DNA of 34,325 nucleotides from Actinomycetota bacterium (GTDB lineage Bacteria > Actinomycetota > UBA4738 > HRBIN12), in assembly GCA_016201135.1 (NCBI GenBank), contig JACQDK010000084.1, forward strand, positions 1-34,325. The letters are read 5' to 3'. The translations under genes and the position numbers were made by a program. The stretch's first letter is position 1, and the number at the start of each line of letters is the position of its first letter. Shown in pieces: positions 17,347 to 25,886 of the stretch. The notes beneath the pieces were generated by a model. The model saw only the letters and a list, made by a program, of their open reading frames with translations. It was not told the origin of the DNA and did not search any database.

Positions 17347-17381
17347 GGAACGGGGCGAGGCGCCGCGCCCCGCCCCGTTCC
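17347..17381 (-). terminator. Strong hairpin after the APC permease gene
   Basis: GGAACGGGGCG (17347-17357) and CGCCCCGTTCC (17371-17381) are perfect 11-base arms. The 13-base interior can itself pair (GGCGC with GCGCC). It stands seven bases past the permease stop on the minus strand. No T-tract follows, which is common in GC-rich actinobacteria. This is the most convincing terminator in the window. Confidence 0.65.
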
Positions 17382-17387
17382 GCCGCC

Positions 17388-19043
17388 TCACTCGATCGGG
17401 ATCTCCTTGAAGGTCGCGTCCAGCTCGATGCCGCGCCTGCTCTGGACGGCGCGCGCGACGAGGTAGATCACGAGGCCCGACAAGAAGATCAGGATGTTCA
17501 GCAGGAACATGTTGAACGTCCTGCTGTGCAGGAAGATCCCCCCACCCTCGTGCACGGGGTGCCATGACAACCCCGACAGCGGGTCGTGCAGGTAGACCCA
17601 GGCCATGAACGCGGACGAGATCACCGACAGCACCCCGACGATCGACATCACGGGGGTCTTGCCGACGCGCCAGCTCACCGGCGAGTTCTCGAATACGTCC
17701 TTCAGCTTGTACGGCATCACGATCGCCGCGATCGAGGTAAGGATGAAGGACAGGATGAATCCGAAGATGCCGACGAGCGTCTTGAAGGGCGAGTCGGGCC
17801 GCGTGTAGAACCACAGCGCGGCGGTGGAACCTAGCCCCATAACCACCAGCGCGTTGATCGGCGTGTGTGTGCGCTCGTTCACCCTGCCCAGCCAGGAGGG
17901 TCCCACGCCGTCGATCCCGTAGGCGAGCAGGTTCCGCGACGCGTTGATGATCTGCCCGGGGAGCCACGTGTACGACCAGAAGATGAATCCGAACGACATG
18001 AGGACCGCCAGGATCGTGCTGCCGCTCGCGTACGCCGCGACCTCCGTGTAGGTGGGCGCGGTGGTGAATCCCAGCGAGGCCCCGTTGTCGTATGACAGGG
18101 CCCCCAGGAACGTGGTGCCGACCGACTTCTGCAGCCCCCACACCGTGAGCATGGCCACCGCGACGGAGAACACCGCGGCGAACGGCATCGACCAGAGCTG
18201 CACGCTGCCCGGCCGCCGCACCTCGCCGCCGATGTAGGCGGACGACTGGTTGAAGACCAGCTCGAGGTAGATCCAGGTCATCGGGATGATCGTCCAGTAC
18301 AGGCTGAACCGCGCCGTGGCGAAGCCGCCTCCCTTCGCCGACGACATCACCGCCCCGAACGCGTTCGACGTGCCGGACACGGCGGCGAGGCTGGAGTTGA
18401 AGCCCGACTGGAAGCTCGCGTGGTCCTTGCCGACCAGCACGAAGATCGTGACCGCGGCACCGATCATCGCCAGGACGAACAGCACGTTCTGGAGCTTGAA
18501 GTACGTGTTGAGCCCGAGCGAGAAGATGGCCACCAGCGCGACGATCAGCAGCGTACCGGTGATGAAGGCTCCGGTCGGGGTGGAGAGCTTGTCGCCGAAC
18601 CGGATCAGCCCGTCGTTGCCGGAAAGGACGCCGAGGCTCCGGAAGAGCGGCGTGAGCCCGAAGTACGCGAAGAACGCCGACGGCACGCCCCCGTACAGGA
18701 TCCACCACACCGTCTGGTTCCAGTTCGACATCATCCCGAGCGACGGGCCGAGCACTCGGCTGACGTAGACGTAGTCGCCGCCGGACCTGGGCATCGCGGC
18801 CGAGAACATCGCGAACACCATCGATGTCGGCAGCACGACGATGAGGCACAACAGGAACGCGAGTTGCATGTTCCCACCGGGGTAGAACGCCGGGATGAGG
18901 AGCACCGCGAACAGCGTCATCAACCCGATCGAAACGAAGTTGATGTTGTAGATCAGGACGCTCCAGGCGCCCCCCTCGCGGACCAGGCCGGTGGACTTCC
19001 GCGCGTAGATACCGGCGGTCCGGGAGCTCTCGTTCTCAGCCAT
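17388..19043 (-). CDS. APC-family amino acid/polyamine permease
   Basis: A 551-residue membrane transporter with about 12 hydrophobic helices, of the amino acid-polyamine-organocation superfamily. The N-terminal helix region (LVREGGAWSVLIYNINFVSIGLM) and SAAMPRSGGDYVYVSRVLGPSLG correspond to TM1 and TM2-3 of APC carriers. WLPGQIINASRNLLAYGIDGVGP and HTPINALVVMGL are typical later motifs. The ATG at 19043 follows AGGAGG. It lies 149 bases downstream of the metallophosphoesterase on the same strand, with three hairpins between. Import of a guanidino compound, polyamine or amino acid for the ureohydrolase would fit the neighbours, but substrate cannot be read from sequence. Confidence 0.88.
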   Translation of the reverse strand: MAENESSRTAGIYARKSTGLVREGGAWSVLIYNINFVSIGLMTLFAVLLIPAFYPGGNMQLAFLLCLIVVLPTSMVFAMFSAAMPRSGGDYVYVSRVLGPSLGMMSNWNQTVWWILYGGVPSAFFAYFGLTPLFRSLGVLSGNDGLIRFGDKLSTPTGAFITGTLLIVALVAIFSLGLNTYFKLQNVLFVLAMIGAAVTIFVLVGKDHASFQSGFNSSLAAVSGTSNAFGAVMSSAKGGGFATARFSLYWTIIPMTWIYLELVFNQSSAYIGGEVRRPGSVQLWSMPFAAVFSVAVAMLTVWGLQKSVGTTFLGALSYDNGASLGFTTAPTYTEVAAYASGSTILAVLMSFGFIFWSYTWLPGQIINASRNLLAYGIDGVGPSWLGRVNERTHTPINALVVMGLGSTAALWFYTRPDSPFKTLVGIFGFILSFILTSIAAIVMPYKLKDVFENSPVSWRVGKTPVMSIVGVLSVISSAFMAWVYLHDPLSGLSWHPVHEGGGIFLHSRTFNMFLLNILIFLSGLVIYLVARAVQSRRGIELDATFKEIPIE

Positions 19044-19070
19044 GCGCACCTCCTGCTGGGAAGGCTCGAA

Positions 19071-19174
19071 GGGATCGCGGGCGATCCCGAGAGACCTGCG
19101 CGTGCATCGTCAGCACGCGGTAACCTGCGATCCGGCCGTCAGCTCGCACCTCCTCCCACCGGTGCTCCAGCACC
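19071..19174 (-). promoter_or_regulatory. Cluster of three stem-loops between phosphoesterase and permease genes
   Basis: GGGATCG-CGGG-CGATCCC at 19071-19088, CGCGTGC-(7)-GCACGCG at 19099-19119, and GGTGCT-CC-AGCACC at 19161-19174. All stems are perfect. On the minus strand they follow the phosphoesterase stop (19193) and end 28 bases before the permease start, so they may set relative expression by partial termination, RNA processing or protection. Confidence 0.45.
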
Positions 19175-19192
19175 TGTGCGGCATCTCCCACC

Positions 19193-20143
19193 TCACCCCG
19201 TCACGAACTTGTGCAGCTTCACCTCGTCCTTGTCGAGCGCGACCATGACGCCCTGCAGCGCCCCTTCCGTGTAGAGGGAGCCCGGATTGCAGACCTGCGT
19301 CCGGCCGAGGGTCCCCATGGCGCGCGCCTCATGGATGTGGCCGTGCAGCGACAGGACGGGCTGGACCTCCTCGATCGCCTCGCGCACCGCCACGCTTCCC
19401 ACCGGCACCACGACCGGCTCTCCACCCGCGGTCTGGATCCGCATGTCCGACGTGAGCTTGTAGGCGCGATCCGTGCGCGTGTCGTACGGCGGGTTGTGCA
19501 GGTTGAAGATCACGGGCTTGCCGGGCTCGAGCCGCGCGATCAGTCCCTTCAGCTTGACGCGCATCTCGTCCTCGGTGATCTCGCGCGGAGAGTCCCACGG
19601 CGTGGGCGTCGAGTAGCCGAGCGAGAGCACCTGATAGGGGCCGAGTTCCTCGATCTGGTCTTCGGCCTGGGTCAGCCAGCTCGCGTCGGCCAGGTAGCGC
19701 TTCACCATCGGCGGGTCGTCGTTGCCGGGCATCACCAGGCACGGGATCCCGGCCGCGCGCAGCTTCTCGTCGGCCATCGCGACCCACTCCTCGACGCTCC
19801 GCCCGATCACACGCTCGAACGCCCGGTCGAGCGCCTCGCCGTGCTTCGCGATCTCCTCCACCTCGTCCGGCGTAGTGCGGTACGGGTAGAAGCCCTGGGT
19901 GCGGATCCGCCGTTCGAACTCCTCGAGCTCCTCCTCCGACTCCATGCGGATCGGCTTGCCGAAGAACGTCGCCTCCCACGCGCCACCCGCGCCCCGCGCG
20001 ATCGGGATCAGGGCCTTGCCGGCGATGTCGCCGCCCAGGATCACCGCGTCGACGCCGTAGAACTTTCCGGCGTTCAGGAACTTGCGGAAGCACTGCTCGG
20101 AGCCGTGGATGTCGGTCGCGAAGTAGATGGTGAACCGGCCCAT
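19193..20143 (-). CDS. Calcineurin-like metallophosphoesterase
   Basis: A 316-residue metal-dependent phosphoesterase. The dinuclear metal ligands are visible in order: D11-x-H13 (FATDIHG), GGD (37-39), PGNDD, NLHNPP and LHGHIHEA, followed by NPGSLYTEG. Relatives act on cyclic nucleotides, nucleotides or other phosphate esters. The ATG at 20143 overlaps the stop of the ureohydrolase gene (TGATG), so the two proteins are made together. Its longer ORF would start inside the partner gene and has no matching residues. A role in the ureohydrolase pathway is suggested by coupling only. Confidence 0.87.
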   Translation of the reverse strand: MGRFTIYFATDIHGSEQCFRKFLNAGKFYGVDAVILGGDIAGKALIPIARGAGGAWEATFFGKPIRMESEEELEEFERRIRTQGFYPYRTTPDEVEEIAKHGEALDRAFERVIGRSVEEWVAMADEKLRAAGIPCLVMPGNDDPPMVKRYLADASWLTQAEDQIEELGPYQVLSLGYSTPTPWDSPREITEDEMRVKLKGLIARLEPGKPVIFNLHNPPYDTRTDRAYKLTSDMRIQTAGGEPVVVPVGSVAVREAIEEVQPVLSLHGHIHEARAMGTLGRTQVCNPGSLYTEGALQGVMVALDKDEVKLHKFVTG

Positions 20144-21087
20144 CAAGACCCCCACGCCATCAGCGCCAGCAGCTCGTAGGCAGCGTGGCACGCCGCGATC
20201 GAGGTCATCTCGGCGTGGTCGTACGCGGGGGAGACCTCAACCACATCCGCCGAGACGATCGGGAGGCCAGCCATCCCGCGCAGGATCCCGAGCAACTCGC
20301 GGCTGGTGAGCCCGCCGGCCTCCGGGGTTCCGGTGCCGGGGGCATGTGCCGGGTCGAGGACGTCGATGTCGATCGAGACGTACACGGGAGCATCACCGAC
20401 GCGGGCGCGCACGCGCTCCACGACCCCCGCGATGCCATCCGCCTCAAGGTCCATCGCGGGGACCACGCGGAACCCCATAGCCGCGTCCTCGGCGAGATCG
20501 CTCCGTGCGTATAGAGGCCCCCGGATCCCGACGTGCATCGAGACCTCCTCGGCGAGCAGCCCTTCCTCGAAGGCGCGGCGGAAAGGGGTGCCGTGCGTGT
20601 ACGGGGCTCCGAAATACGTGTCCCACGTGTCCAGGTGCGCGTCGAAGTGCACGAGGGCGACCTTGCCGAACCGCCGGCTCACCGTGCGAAGAAGCGGAAG
20701 CGCGATCGTGTGATCGCCGCCGATCGCGAGCAGGTGCCCGGCGGATGACAGCAGCTCCTCGGCGCCGGCCTCGATCTGCCGGATCGCCTCGGCGATGTCG
20801 AATGGGTTGCACGCGATGTCTCCGCCGTCGGCCACCTGCTGGGCGCCGAACGGCTCGACGTCGAGGCCGGGGTGGTACGGGCGGAGCAGGCGCGAGGCCT
20901 GGCGAACGTGAGCCGGGCCCCATCGCGCGCCCGGCCGGTACGTGGTGCCGGCGTCGAAGGGGACGCCCGCCACCGCAACGTCGCAGCGCTCGACCTTCTC
21001 GAGCATCGGGAGACGGGCGAATGTCATGGGCCCCGCGAATCGGGGCACAGCGCGCGCATCCACGGGGCCGATCGGGCCCTCGGTCAT
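20143..21087 (-). CDS. speB: Agmatinase-family ureohydrolase
   Basis: A 314-residue binuclear manganese enzyme that hydrolyses a guanidino group to urea and an amine. Metal ligands are H126 (GGDHT), D149, H151 and D153 (HFDAHLD), and D240 and D242 (SIDIDVLDP). [15 protein letters not shown] and [13 protein letters not shown] are family signatures. Agmatine is the best-known substrate, but guanidinobutyrate, guanidinopropionate and guanidinoacetate hydrolases share these residues. I start at the ATG at 21087, which gives the usual lead-in [13 protein letters not shown]. The gene is divergent from pucR with an inverted repeat between them, and is coupled to the phosphoesterase. PucR control and a guanidino or ureide substrate are inferred. 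Confidence 0.85.
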   Translation of the reverse strand: MTEGPIGPVDARAVPRFAGPMTFARLPMLEKVERCDVAVAGVPFDAGTTYRPGARWGPAHVRQASRLLRPYHPGLDVEPFGAQQVADGGDIACNPFDIAEAIRQIEAGAEELLSSAGHLLAIGGDHTIALPLLRTVSRRFGKVALVHFDAHLDTWDTYFGAPYTHGTPFRRAFEEGLLAEEVSMHVGIRGPLYARSDLAEDAAMGFRVVPAMDLEADGIAGVVERVRARVGDAPVYVSIDIDVLDPAHAPGTGTPEAGGLTSRELLGILRGMAGLPIVSADVVEVSPAYDHAEMTSIAACHAAYELLALMAWGS

Positions 21088-21093
21088 TCGGGA

Positions 21094-21122
21094 CCATCCA
21101 TCGTGGGCCCCACGATGGATGG
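21094..21122. promoter_or_regulatory. Near-perfect palindrome, probable operator, in the speB/pucR divergent region
   Basis: Two 14-base arms, CCATCCATCGTGGG and its complement CCCACGATGGATGG, are separated by one base (21108). No mismatch is present. It lies seven bases from the ureohydrolase start and 77 from the pucR start. Dyad symmetry of this length and position between divergent genes is typical of a transcription-factor site; PucR is the obvious candidate. On the RNA it would also form a hairpin at the very 5' end of the speB message. Confidence 0.7.
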
Positions 21123-21151
21123 CTGGTGAGGTCACACACAATCGGCCCCGA

Positions 21152-21178
21152 GCCCAAGTTTGTGGCAGACTCTTGGGC
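21152..21178. promoter_or_regulatory. Second inverted repeat upstream of pucR
   Basis: GCCCAAG (21152-21158) and CTTGGGC (21172-21178) are perfect seven-base arms around 13 bases. It ends 21 bases before the pucR GTG and just ahead of AGGAGG. It could be a regulator half-site pair or a leader hairpin. Confidence 0.4.
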
Positions 21179-21199
21179 CCTGGAGGACAGGAGGTCACG

Positions 21200-22750
21200 G
21201 TGAGCATCACCGTCCGCGAGCTCTTGGGGACGCCGCACCTGGGTCTGCATCTGTTCGCGGGGGGCGCGGGACTGGACCGCAAGGTCACGTGGGCCCACGT
21301 CTGCGAGCTGGAAGATCCCGCCCGGTGGCTGGAGGGCGGGGAGCTCGTTCTCACGACGGGGATCGGCGTCCCCCCGGGACCGGCCCGGCAGGCCGCGTAC
21401 GTCCGGCTGATGGCCAAGGCAGGGATAGCGGCGCTCGCCGTTTCGCAGGATCTGCTGGCTCCTCCCCTCACCCAGGAGATGAAGCGGGAAGGGGACGAGT
21501 CGGCCTTCCCCATCCTGGAGGTCTCGATCGAGGTGCCGTTCGTCGCCATATCCAGGACGGTGGCCGCAGCGGTGCAGGATGGTGCTCAAGGGCGCCTGCT
21601 GACCCACCTCCGTATCTTCGACACGCTCCGGGCCACGAGCATCGAGAGCCTGGGGGACGATGAGCTGTTCCGACGCCTCGAGGAGCTCTCGGGGTTCCGG
21701 CTGTACCTGGCCACACCCTCGGGCCGACCGCTGCTCGAGGACGTGCCGGCGCCGCCTTCGGATCTGGTCGACGCTCATCTGCCCAGGGCCGGCGGCGAGC
21801 CACCGTGGATCCCGGGTGGCTTCGTGATCTCCATCCCGCTCTGGGGACGGACGGTGGGCTACCTGTTCGCGATGGAGCGGGCGGGTGCCGAGCCGGCCGG
21901 TCTGACCGCCGCGCAGCACATCGCGACCATCGCGATGCTGGAGCTGGCCAACCGCCGTCGGGAAAGGGAGGTGCTCCGGCGCGAGGGCGCCGAGACCCTG
22001 GCCGAGCTGCTGTCCGGGGCTCTCGAGCCCGAGACGGCCGGAAAGCGCCTGTCGCTTGCCGGTTTCGACCCGGGGCGGGCCCTTGTTCTGCTTGCGATGG
22101 ACGGCGATGCCGATCCATCGACGCTGCAGGAAGAGTGGGCGGAGCTCGGGGTCCCGCACCTTCTCCTCCAGCAGCGCGAGCTCTACGCGCTCGTTCCCGA
22201 GTGCCCTGAAGCCCTGAGACCCAGCCGAGGCGTCGACGGCATCCGGGCGGGAGCGAGTCTGCCCTTTCAGGCGGGGGCCGGGTTCGCCGTCCCCAGGCGA
22301 GAGGCGTTGTGGGCGCTGCAACGCGCCGTGGAGCGAGGAGTGCCGCTGGTCTCCTTCGCGGGCGAGGGTGGCGACGCGACCTGGCTCCCAGCGGACGCGG
22401 CAGTGCTCCAGGGGTTGGTGGAGCGCGTGTTGGGCCCGGTGCTCGAGCACGACGCGGTCCGCGGCTCCGACCTCGTTCGCAGCCTCCGCGTGTGGCTGGA
22501 GCAGGACCGCCGGACGGAGCGAGCAGCCGAGCTGCTCGGCGTCCACAAGCACACCCTCCAGTACCGCCTCCGTCGAGTGCAGCAGCTGACCGGCCGAGGG
22601 CTGGCTCGGGTTCAGGACACGGTGGACGTTTGGCTCGCCCTGCGAGCCCTCGAGGTCATCGGCGGCGATCCGCAGGTTCGGCCACCGGAGGACGGCAAGG
22701 GTCGCAGCGCTCCGCGCGGACGAGGACCCGGCCACGAGCAACCTGCTTGA
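21200..22750 (+). CDS. PucR-family transcriptional regulator
   Basis: A 516-residue regulator. Residues 1-125 form the N-terminal PucR domain ([36 protein letters not shown]). A central region has no obvious ligand motif, and a C-terminal helix-turn-helix of the PucR/CdaR type lies at about 428-490 ([35 protein letters not shown]). PucR in Bacillus controls purine catabolism genes; relatives sense ureides, amino acids or polyamines. The GTG at 21200 follows AGGAGG by six bases; the longer frame runs antisense into speB. It is divergent from speB and 65 bases ahead of the Hyi-GlxR fusion, so it probably regulates both units. Confidence 0.9.
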   Translation: MSITVRELLGTPHLGLHLFAGGAGLDRKVTWAHVCELEDPARWLEGGELVLTTGIGVPPGPARQAAYVRLMAKAGIAALAVSQDLLAPPLTQEMKREGDESAFPILEVSIEVPFVAISRTVAAAVQDGAQGRLLTHLRIFDTLRATSIESLGDDELFRRLEELSGFRLYLATPSGRPLLEDVPAPPSDLVDAHLPRAGGEPPWIPGGFVISIPLWGRTVGYLFAMERAGAEPAGLTAAQHIATIAMLELANRRREREVLRREGAETLAELLSGALEPETAGKRLSLAGFDPGRALVLLAMDGDADPSTLQEEWAELGVPHLLLQQRELYALVPECPEALRPSRGVDGIRAGASLPFQAGAGFAVPRREALWALQRAVERGVPLVSFAGEGGDATWLPADAAVLQGLVERVLGPVLEHDAVRGSDLVRSLRVWLEQDRRTERAAELLGVHKHTLQYRLRRVQQLTGRGLARVQDTVDVWLALRALEVIGGDPQVRPPEDGKGRSAPRGRGPGHEQPA

Positions 22751-22815
22751 CGCTTTGCGGCTGCGCCTCCTAGGGTTCATCGCCGCCGTCGACCGCCTTC
22801 CACCGGAGACACGTG

Positions 22816-24555
22816 ATGCGAATTGGCGCCCTGAGCCTCTCGGCGAACCTGGTCTTCCAGTTCGCGGATTCGCCGTTCGAGGAGCGCTTCGATCGAGCGC
22901 GCGCTGCGGGCTTCGACGCCGTCGAGTACATGTTCCCGTACGACTACCCGGCGACCGACCTGAGGGCGGCCCTCGACCGGAACTCGCTCCGCCAGGACCT
23001 GTTCAACCTGCCCGCCGGCGACTTCGCCGCGGGGGAGCGGGGAGTCGCGGTCGATCCCTCCCGGCGCGAGGAGTTCCGCGCCGGCGTCGAGGCCGCTATC
23101 GGCTACGCCGAGGCCCTCGGGTGCCGCAAGGTCAACTGCCTGGTCGGCAAGCGTCTGCCGGACATCGCATGGGAGGACCAGCTCGCTTGCCTCGTAGACA
23201 ACCTGAAGCGCGCCGCGGGGCGACTGGGGGAGGCCGGGGTCACCCTGCTCGTCGAGATGCTGAACCCGGTCGAGAACCGGGGCTTCTTCCTGGACTCCGT
23301 GCCGCTCGCCGTGCGGCTGCTCGACGAGGTCGGTGCGACGAACCTGCGGTTCCAGTTCGACGTCTACCACGTGCAGCGCACGCAGGGCGAGATCATCCCG
23401 ACGATCGACGCGCTGGGCTCCAGGATCGGCCACTACCAGATCGCGGACGCGCCCGCGAGGAACGAGCCGGGGACGGGCGAGATCGACTGCGCGCGTGTCC
23501 TGGAGCACGTCGCCTCGACGGGATACGAGGGGTGCGTCGGGCTCGAGTACAAGCCCAGCACGGGTCGGAGCGAGGACTGCTTCGGCTGGATCGATGAGTA
23601 CGGATTGGAAAGAGGCGGGGCGGTCGCGGCGGCAGGGGCGCCTCACGCCGCGACCGGCCTCCCCCTCATCGGGTTCATCGGCCTCGGCATCATGGGCAAG
23701 CCCACCGCCTCGAACCTGCGCGCGGCCGGCTACCCGATGGTCGTGCACTCGCGATCGCCGGGGCCGGTCGACGAGCTCGTCGTGCTGGGCGCCGAGCGAG
23801 CGAGCTCGCCGGCCGAGGTCGCCTCGCGGGCCGACGTCCTGGTCACGATGCTCCCCGACACCCCCGACGTCGAGCAGGTGCTCTTCGGTGACCACGGCGC
23901 GGCGGCTGCTCTGCGCGCTGGCAGCCTCGTGATCGACATGAGCACGATCGATCCGATCGCGACCCGGACGTTCCACGAGCGACTTGCAGAGCGCGGGATC
24001 GAGATGCTCGACGCTCCGGTCTCCGGTGGGCAGAAGGGGGCGATCGAGGCGACCCTCTCGATCATGGTGGGGGGATCGCAGGAGGGCTTCGCTCGGGCGG
24101 CTCCGATCTTCGCGGCGATCGGCAAGACGATCGTGCACATGGGCGGCCCCGGCGCCGGGCAGGTCGCCAAGGCATGCAACCAGCTGATCGTGGCCTCCAA
24201 CATCGAGGCCGTGGCCGAGGCCCTGGTGCTCGCTGCCAAGGCGGGCGTGGATCCGCAGCGAGTGCGCGAGGCGCTCCTGGGAGGCTTCGCGGGGAGCAGG
24301 ATCCTCGAGCTTCACGGCCAGCGGATGCTCGACGGCGCGTTCCAGCCCGGTTTCAGGATCCGCCTGCACGCGAAGGACGCGAGGATCGTGCGCGGGGTCG
24401 CGGGGGCCCTCGGCGTGCCGGTCCCTGCGTTCCTGGTTGCGAGCGGATCGCTCGAGGAGCTCGCCGGCTCGGGCGAAGGGGAGCTCGACCACTCGGCGCT
24501 CGTCCTTCCGATAGAGCGCGGTGCCGGCATCGAGCTGCGCGGGGACGCCGGGTAG
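22816..24555 (+). CDS. Hydroxypyruvate isomerase-tartronate semialdehyde reductase fusion
   Basis: A single 579-residue protein with two enzymes usually made separately. Residues 1-265 are a TIM-barrel hydroxypyruvate isomerase: catalytic Glu147 (LLVEMLNP) and Glu244 (GLEYKPS), with FDVYHVQ and GHYQIAD between. After a linker (about 266-282), residues 283-579 are a 2-hydroxy-3-oxopropionate reductase: GLGIMG (289-294) for NAD(P), DAPVSGG (399-405), catalytic Lys452 (VAKACNQ) and Lys520. Together they would take hydroxypyruvate/tartronate semialdehyde to D-glycerate, the lower part of glyoxylate assimilation. The ATG at 22816 follows GGAG. No glyoxylate carboligase is in view. There is no internal stop or reduced domain, so the fusion looks functional. 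Confidence 0.88.
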   Translation: MRIGALSLSANLVFQFADSPFEERFDRARAAGFDAVEYMFPYDYPATDLRAALDRNSLRQDLFNLPAGDFAAGERGVAVDPSRREEFRAGVEAAIGYAEALGCRKVNCLVGKRLPDIAWEDQLACLVDNLKRAAGRLGEAGVTLLVEMLNPVENRGFFLDSVPLAVRLLDEVGATNLRFQFDVYHVQRTQGEIIPTIDALGSRIGHYQIADAPARNEPGTGEIDCARVLEHVASTGYEGCVGLEYKPSTGRSEDCFGWIDEYGLERGGAVAAAGAPHAATGLPLIGFIGLGIMGKPTASNLRAAGYPMVVHSRSPGPVDELVVLGAERASSPAEVASRADVLVTMLPDTPDVEQVLFGDHGAAAALRAGSLVIDMSTIDPIATRTFHERLAERGIEMLDAPVSGGQKGAIEATLSIMVGGSQEGFARAAPIFAAIGKTIVHMGGPGAGQVAKACNQLIVASNIEAVAEALVLAAKAGVDPQRVREALLGGFAGSRILELHGQRMLDGAFQPGFRIRLHAKDARIVRGVAGALGVPVPAFLVASGSLEELAGSGEGELDHSALVLPIERGAGIELRGDAG

Positions 24556-24600
24556 CAAGGCCCGCCCGCCCCTATCCGGCCCGCCCGGCCCACCAGGAGG

Positions 24601-24614
24601 GGGACGGTCGTCCC
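24601..24614 (+). terminator. Small hairpin after the Hyi-GlxR gene
   Basis: GGGACG-GT-CGTCCC, a six-base-pair stem, stands 45 bases beyond the stop at 24555. No T-tract. A weak terminator candidate in a 163-base gap. Confidence 0.25.
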
Positions 24615-24648
24615 TGAAACCCTTCCCGGCCGCGTCCGAGACTCCTTT

Positions 24649-24704
24649 GCGAGGCCTGCGCCGCGAGGCCTGCGCCGCGAGGCCTGCGCCGCGAGGCCTG
24701 CGCC
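24649..24704. repeat. Four exact 14-base tandem repeats before the PCYCGC gene
   Basis: GCGAGGCCTGCGCC occurs four times end to end without a mismatch (24649, 24663, 24677, 24691). Each copy contains the self-complementary AGGCCT. The array stops one base before GAAGGAGG, the ribosome site of the next gene. The 14-base unit is not a multiple of three, and the array lies outside coding sequence. Copy number could vary by slippage and change leader structure or spacing. Confidence 0.9.
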
Positions 24705-24718
24705 GAAGGAGGCGACGC

Positions 24719-25231
24719 TTGAGCACGCCCGAGCATCCGTCCGAAGATCCCCGGGGCGCCCGTTCGCGTCCCCGACCCGTCGTGCTCGTCGTGACGGTGG
24801 CGGTCGTGGCCTCGGTGATGGGCGCGGCGATCGGGATCGATTTCGCTGGGCGGAGCGGACACATGGGCGTCGCGCCTTCGGCCACCGGGCACGCGATGGC
24901 GCCGCCGCTCGACCTCTCGACGGTCTCGCCCGAGGTCGCCTCCCACTACCGGTTCGCGGCCGCGCACCCGGGCGTCTACGCGCAGGTGCCCTGCTACTGC
25001 GGGTGCGACGACTCGCTCGGGCACCGGAACCTGCTCGACTGCTTCGTGCGGAGCGACGGCAAGGGCTGGGACGCCCACGCCTCCGGCTGCGGTGTGTGCA
25101 TGGGCGAGTCGGAGATGGTGCGCCCGCTCGTCGCCAAGGGCAGGTCGCCGACGCAGATCCGGGACGCCGTGATCGCCGAGTACGGGCCGCCCACGTCGGC
25201 GACGACCCAGCCCTCCGCGCAGGAAACCTGA
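24719..25231 (+). CDS. PCYCGC-motif membrane-anchored protein
   Basis: A 170-residue protein with one N-terminal membrane helix (about 20-38) and an outside domain that carries PCYCGC (91-96), C108 and C124-x2-C127. This is the PCYCGC family, whose function is unknown; the cysteines suggest metal or haem binding or disulfide exchange. Met and His residues cluster after the helix (GHMGVAPSATGHAM). I chose the TTG at 24719 because GAAGGAGG lies six bases upstream and the longer frame runs through the tandem repeats. The DUF1573-like membrane protein follows 24 bases later. Confidence 0.75.
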   Translation: MSTPEHPSEDPRGARSRPRPVVLVVTVAVVASVMGAAIGIDFAGRSGHMGVAPSATGHAMAPPLDLSTVSPEVASHYRFAAAHPGVYAQVPCYCGCDDSLGHRNLLDCFVRSDGKGWDAHASGCGVCMGESEMVRPLVAKGRSPTQIRDAVIAEYGPPTSATTQPSAQET

Positions 25232-25255
25232 GCGACGAAGGAAGGAGCCTCACCG

Positions 25256-25861
25256 ATGACCAACCGCACCCGCTCCCGCCGGCTCGCCGGAGCTCCGGCC
25301 CCCCGCCGCCCGCCCGCCCGCCGCCCGTCCCGGGTCTCCTCGCCGCTCCTGATCGGTGGCGCGGCCGTCGTCGCCGTCGCCGTCGTGGGCATCGTCGCGA
25401 TCGCGCTCGTCCGTCCGCACGCGAACCCCCCGGAGGCCGCGCGACGGTCCTTGGTGATGACCGGAGAGACGAACGGGATGGGGATGCCGGTGATCGAGAC
25501 GCTGGGCTCGGCGACAGGCACCGTCACCACTGGCGGCGTCCGCGTCGACGGCGCGAACTGGGCGCTCGGCGCGGTGCCCCTGAACGTGGCCGTCAGGCCG
25601 ACATGGACCCTCGTGAACGTTGGCCCCGGGACGGTCACGCTCGGCGAGCCGGCGCCCCTGGTCCGGGAGGGGTGCTGTCCCGGTCCCCTCACGCTCGGCA
25701 GCTCGACGCTCCCTCCGGGGGCCTCCACGACCCTCACGTTCGAGCTGTCGATGCACCCGGGGATGGACGGCTGGCACGACATCGGGGTGAGCGTCCCCGT
25801 GATGGGACCGGACGGCCGCGCGACGCTGATGCTCGGCGTCACCGGCGACTTCCACGACTGA
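25256..25861 (+). CDS. Membrane-anchored protein with immunoglobulin-like (DUF1573-like) domain
   Basis: A 201-residue protein: Arg-rich start, one hydrophobic helix (about 30-52), then a beta-rich outside domain (WTLVNVGPGTVTLGEP, TLPPGASTTLTFEL) of the type seen in DUF1573 or similar Ig-like folds. Adjacent cysteines at 140-141 (EGCCPGP) and Met/His-rich stretches (GETNGMGMP, SMHPGMDGWHD) could bind copper or form a disulfide. The ATG at 25256 follows GAAGGAAGGAG. It forms an operon with the PCYCGC gene. Function unknown; a shared extracytoplasmic metal or redox task is inference. Confidence 0.65.
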   Translation: MTNRTRSRRLAGAPAPRRPPARRPSRVSSPLLIGGAAVVAVAVVGIVAIALVRPHANPPEAARRSLVMTGETNGMGMPVIETLGSATGTVTTGGVRVDGANWALGAVPLNVAVRPTWTLVNVGPGTVTLGEPAPLVREGCCPGPLTLGSSTLPPGASTTLTFELSMHPGMDGWHDIGVSVPVMGPDGRATLMLGVTGDFHD

Positions 25862-25886
25862 CCCGGCCCCCAGAAGGGCTCGGCGG

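Noticed and set aside
16918-18849. A 643-codon minus-strand frame overlapping the permease and nucleotidyltransferase-like genes
   Set aside because: It is another reading frame of the permease on the same strand, with His/Arg-rich text and no membrane helices.
20444-22780. A 778-codon minus-strand frame opposite pucR
   Set aside because: It is the shadow of the PucR gene and part of speB; no family motif or ribosome site supports it.
24649-24704. Tandem repeats as a CRISPR array
   Set aside because: The 14-base units are directly adjacent with no spacers, and no cas genes are present.
22777-24885. A 702-codon minus-strand frame opposite the Hyi-GlxR gene
   Set aside because: It mirrors a gene with two complete enzyme domains and contains no motif of its own.
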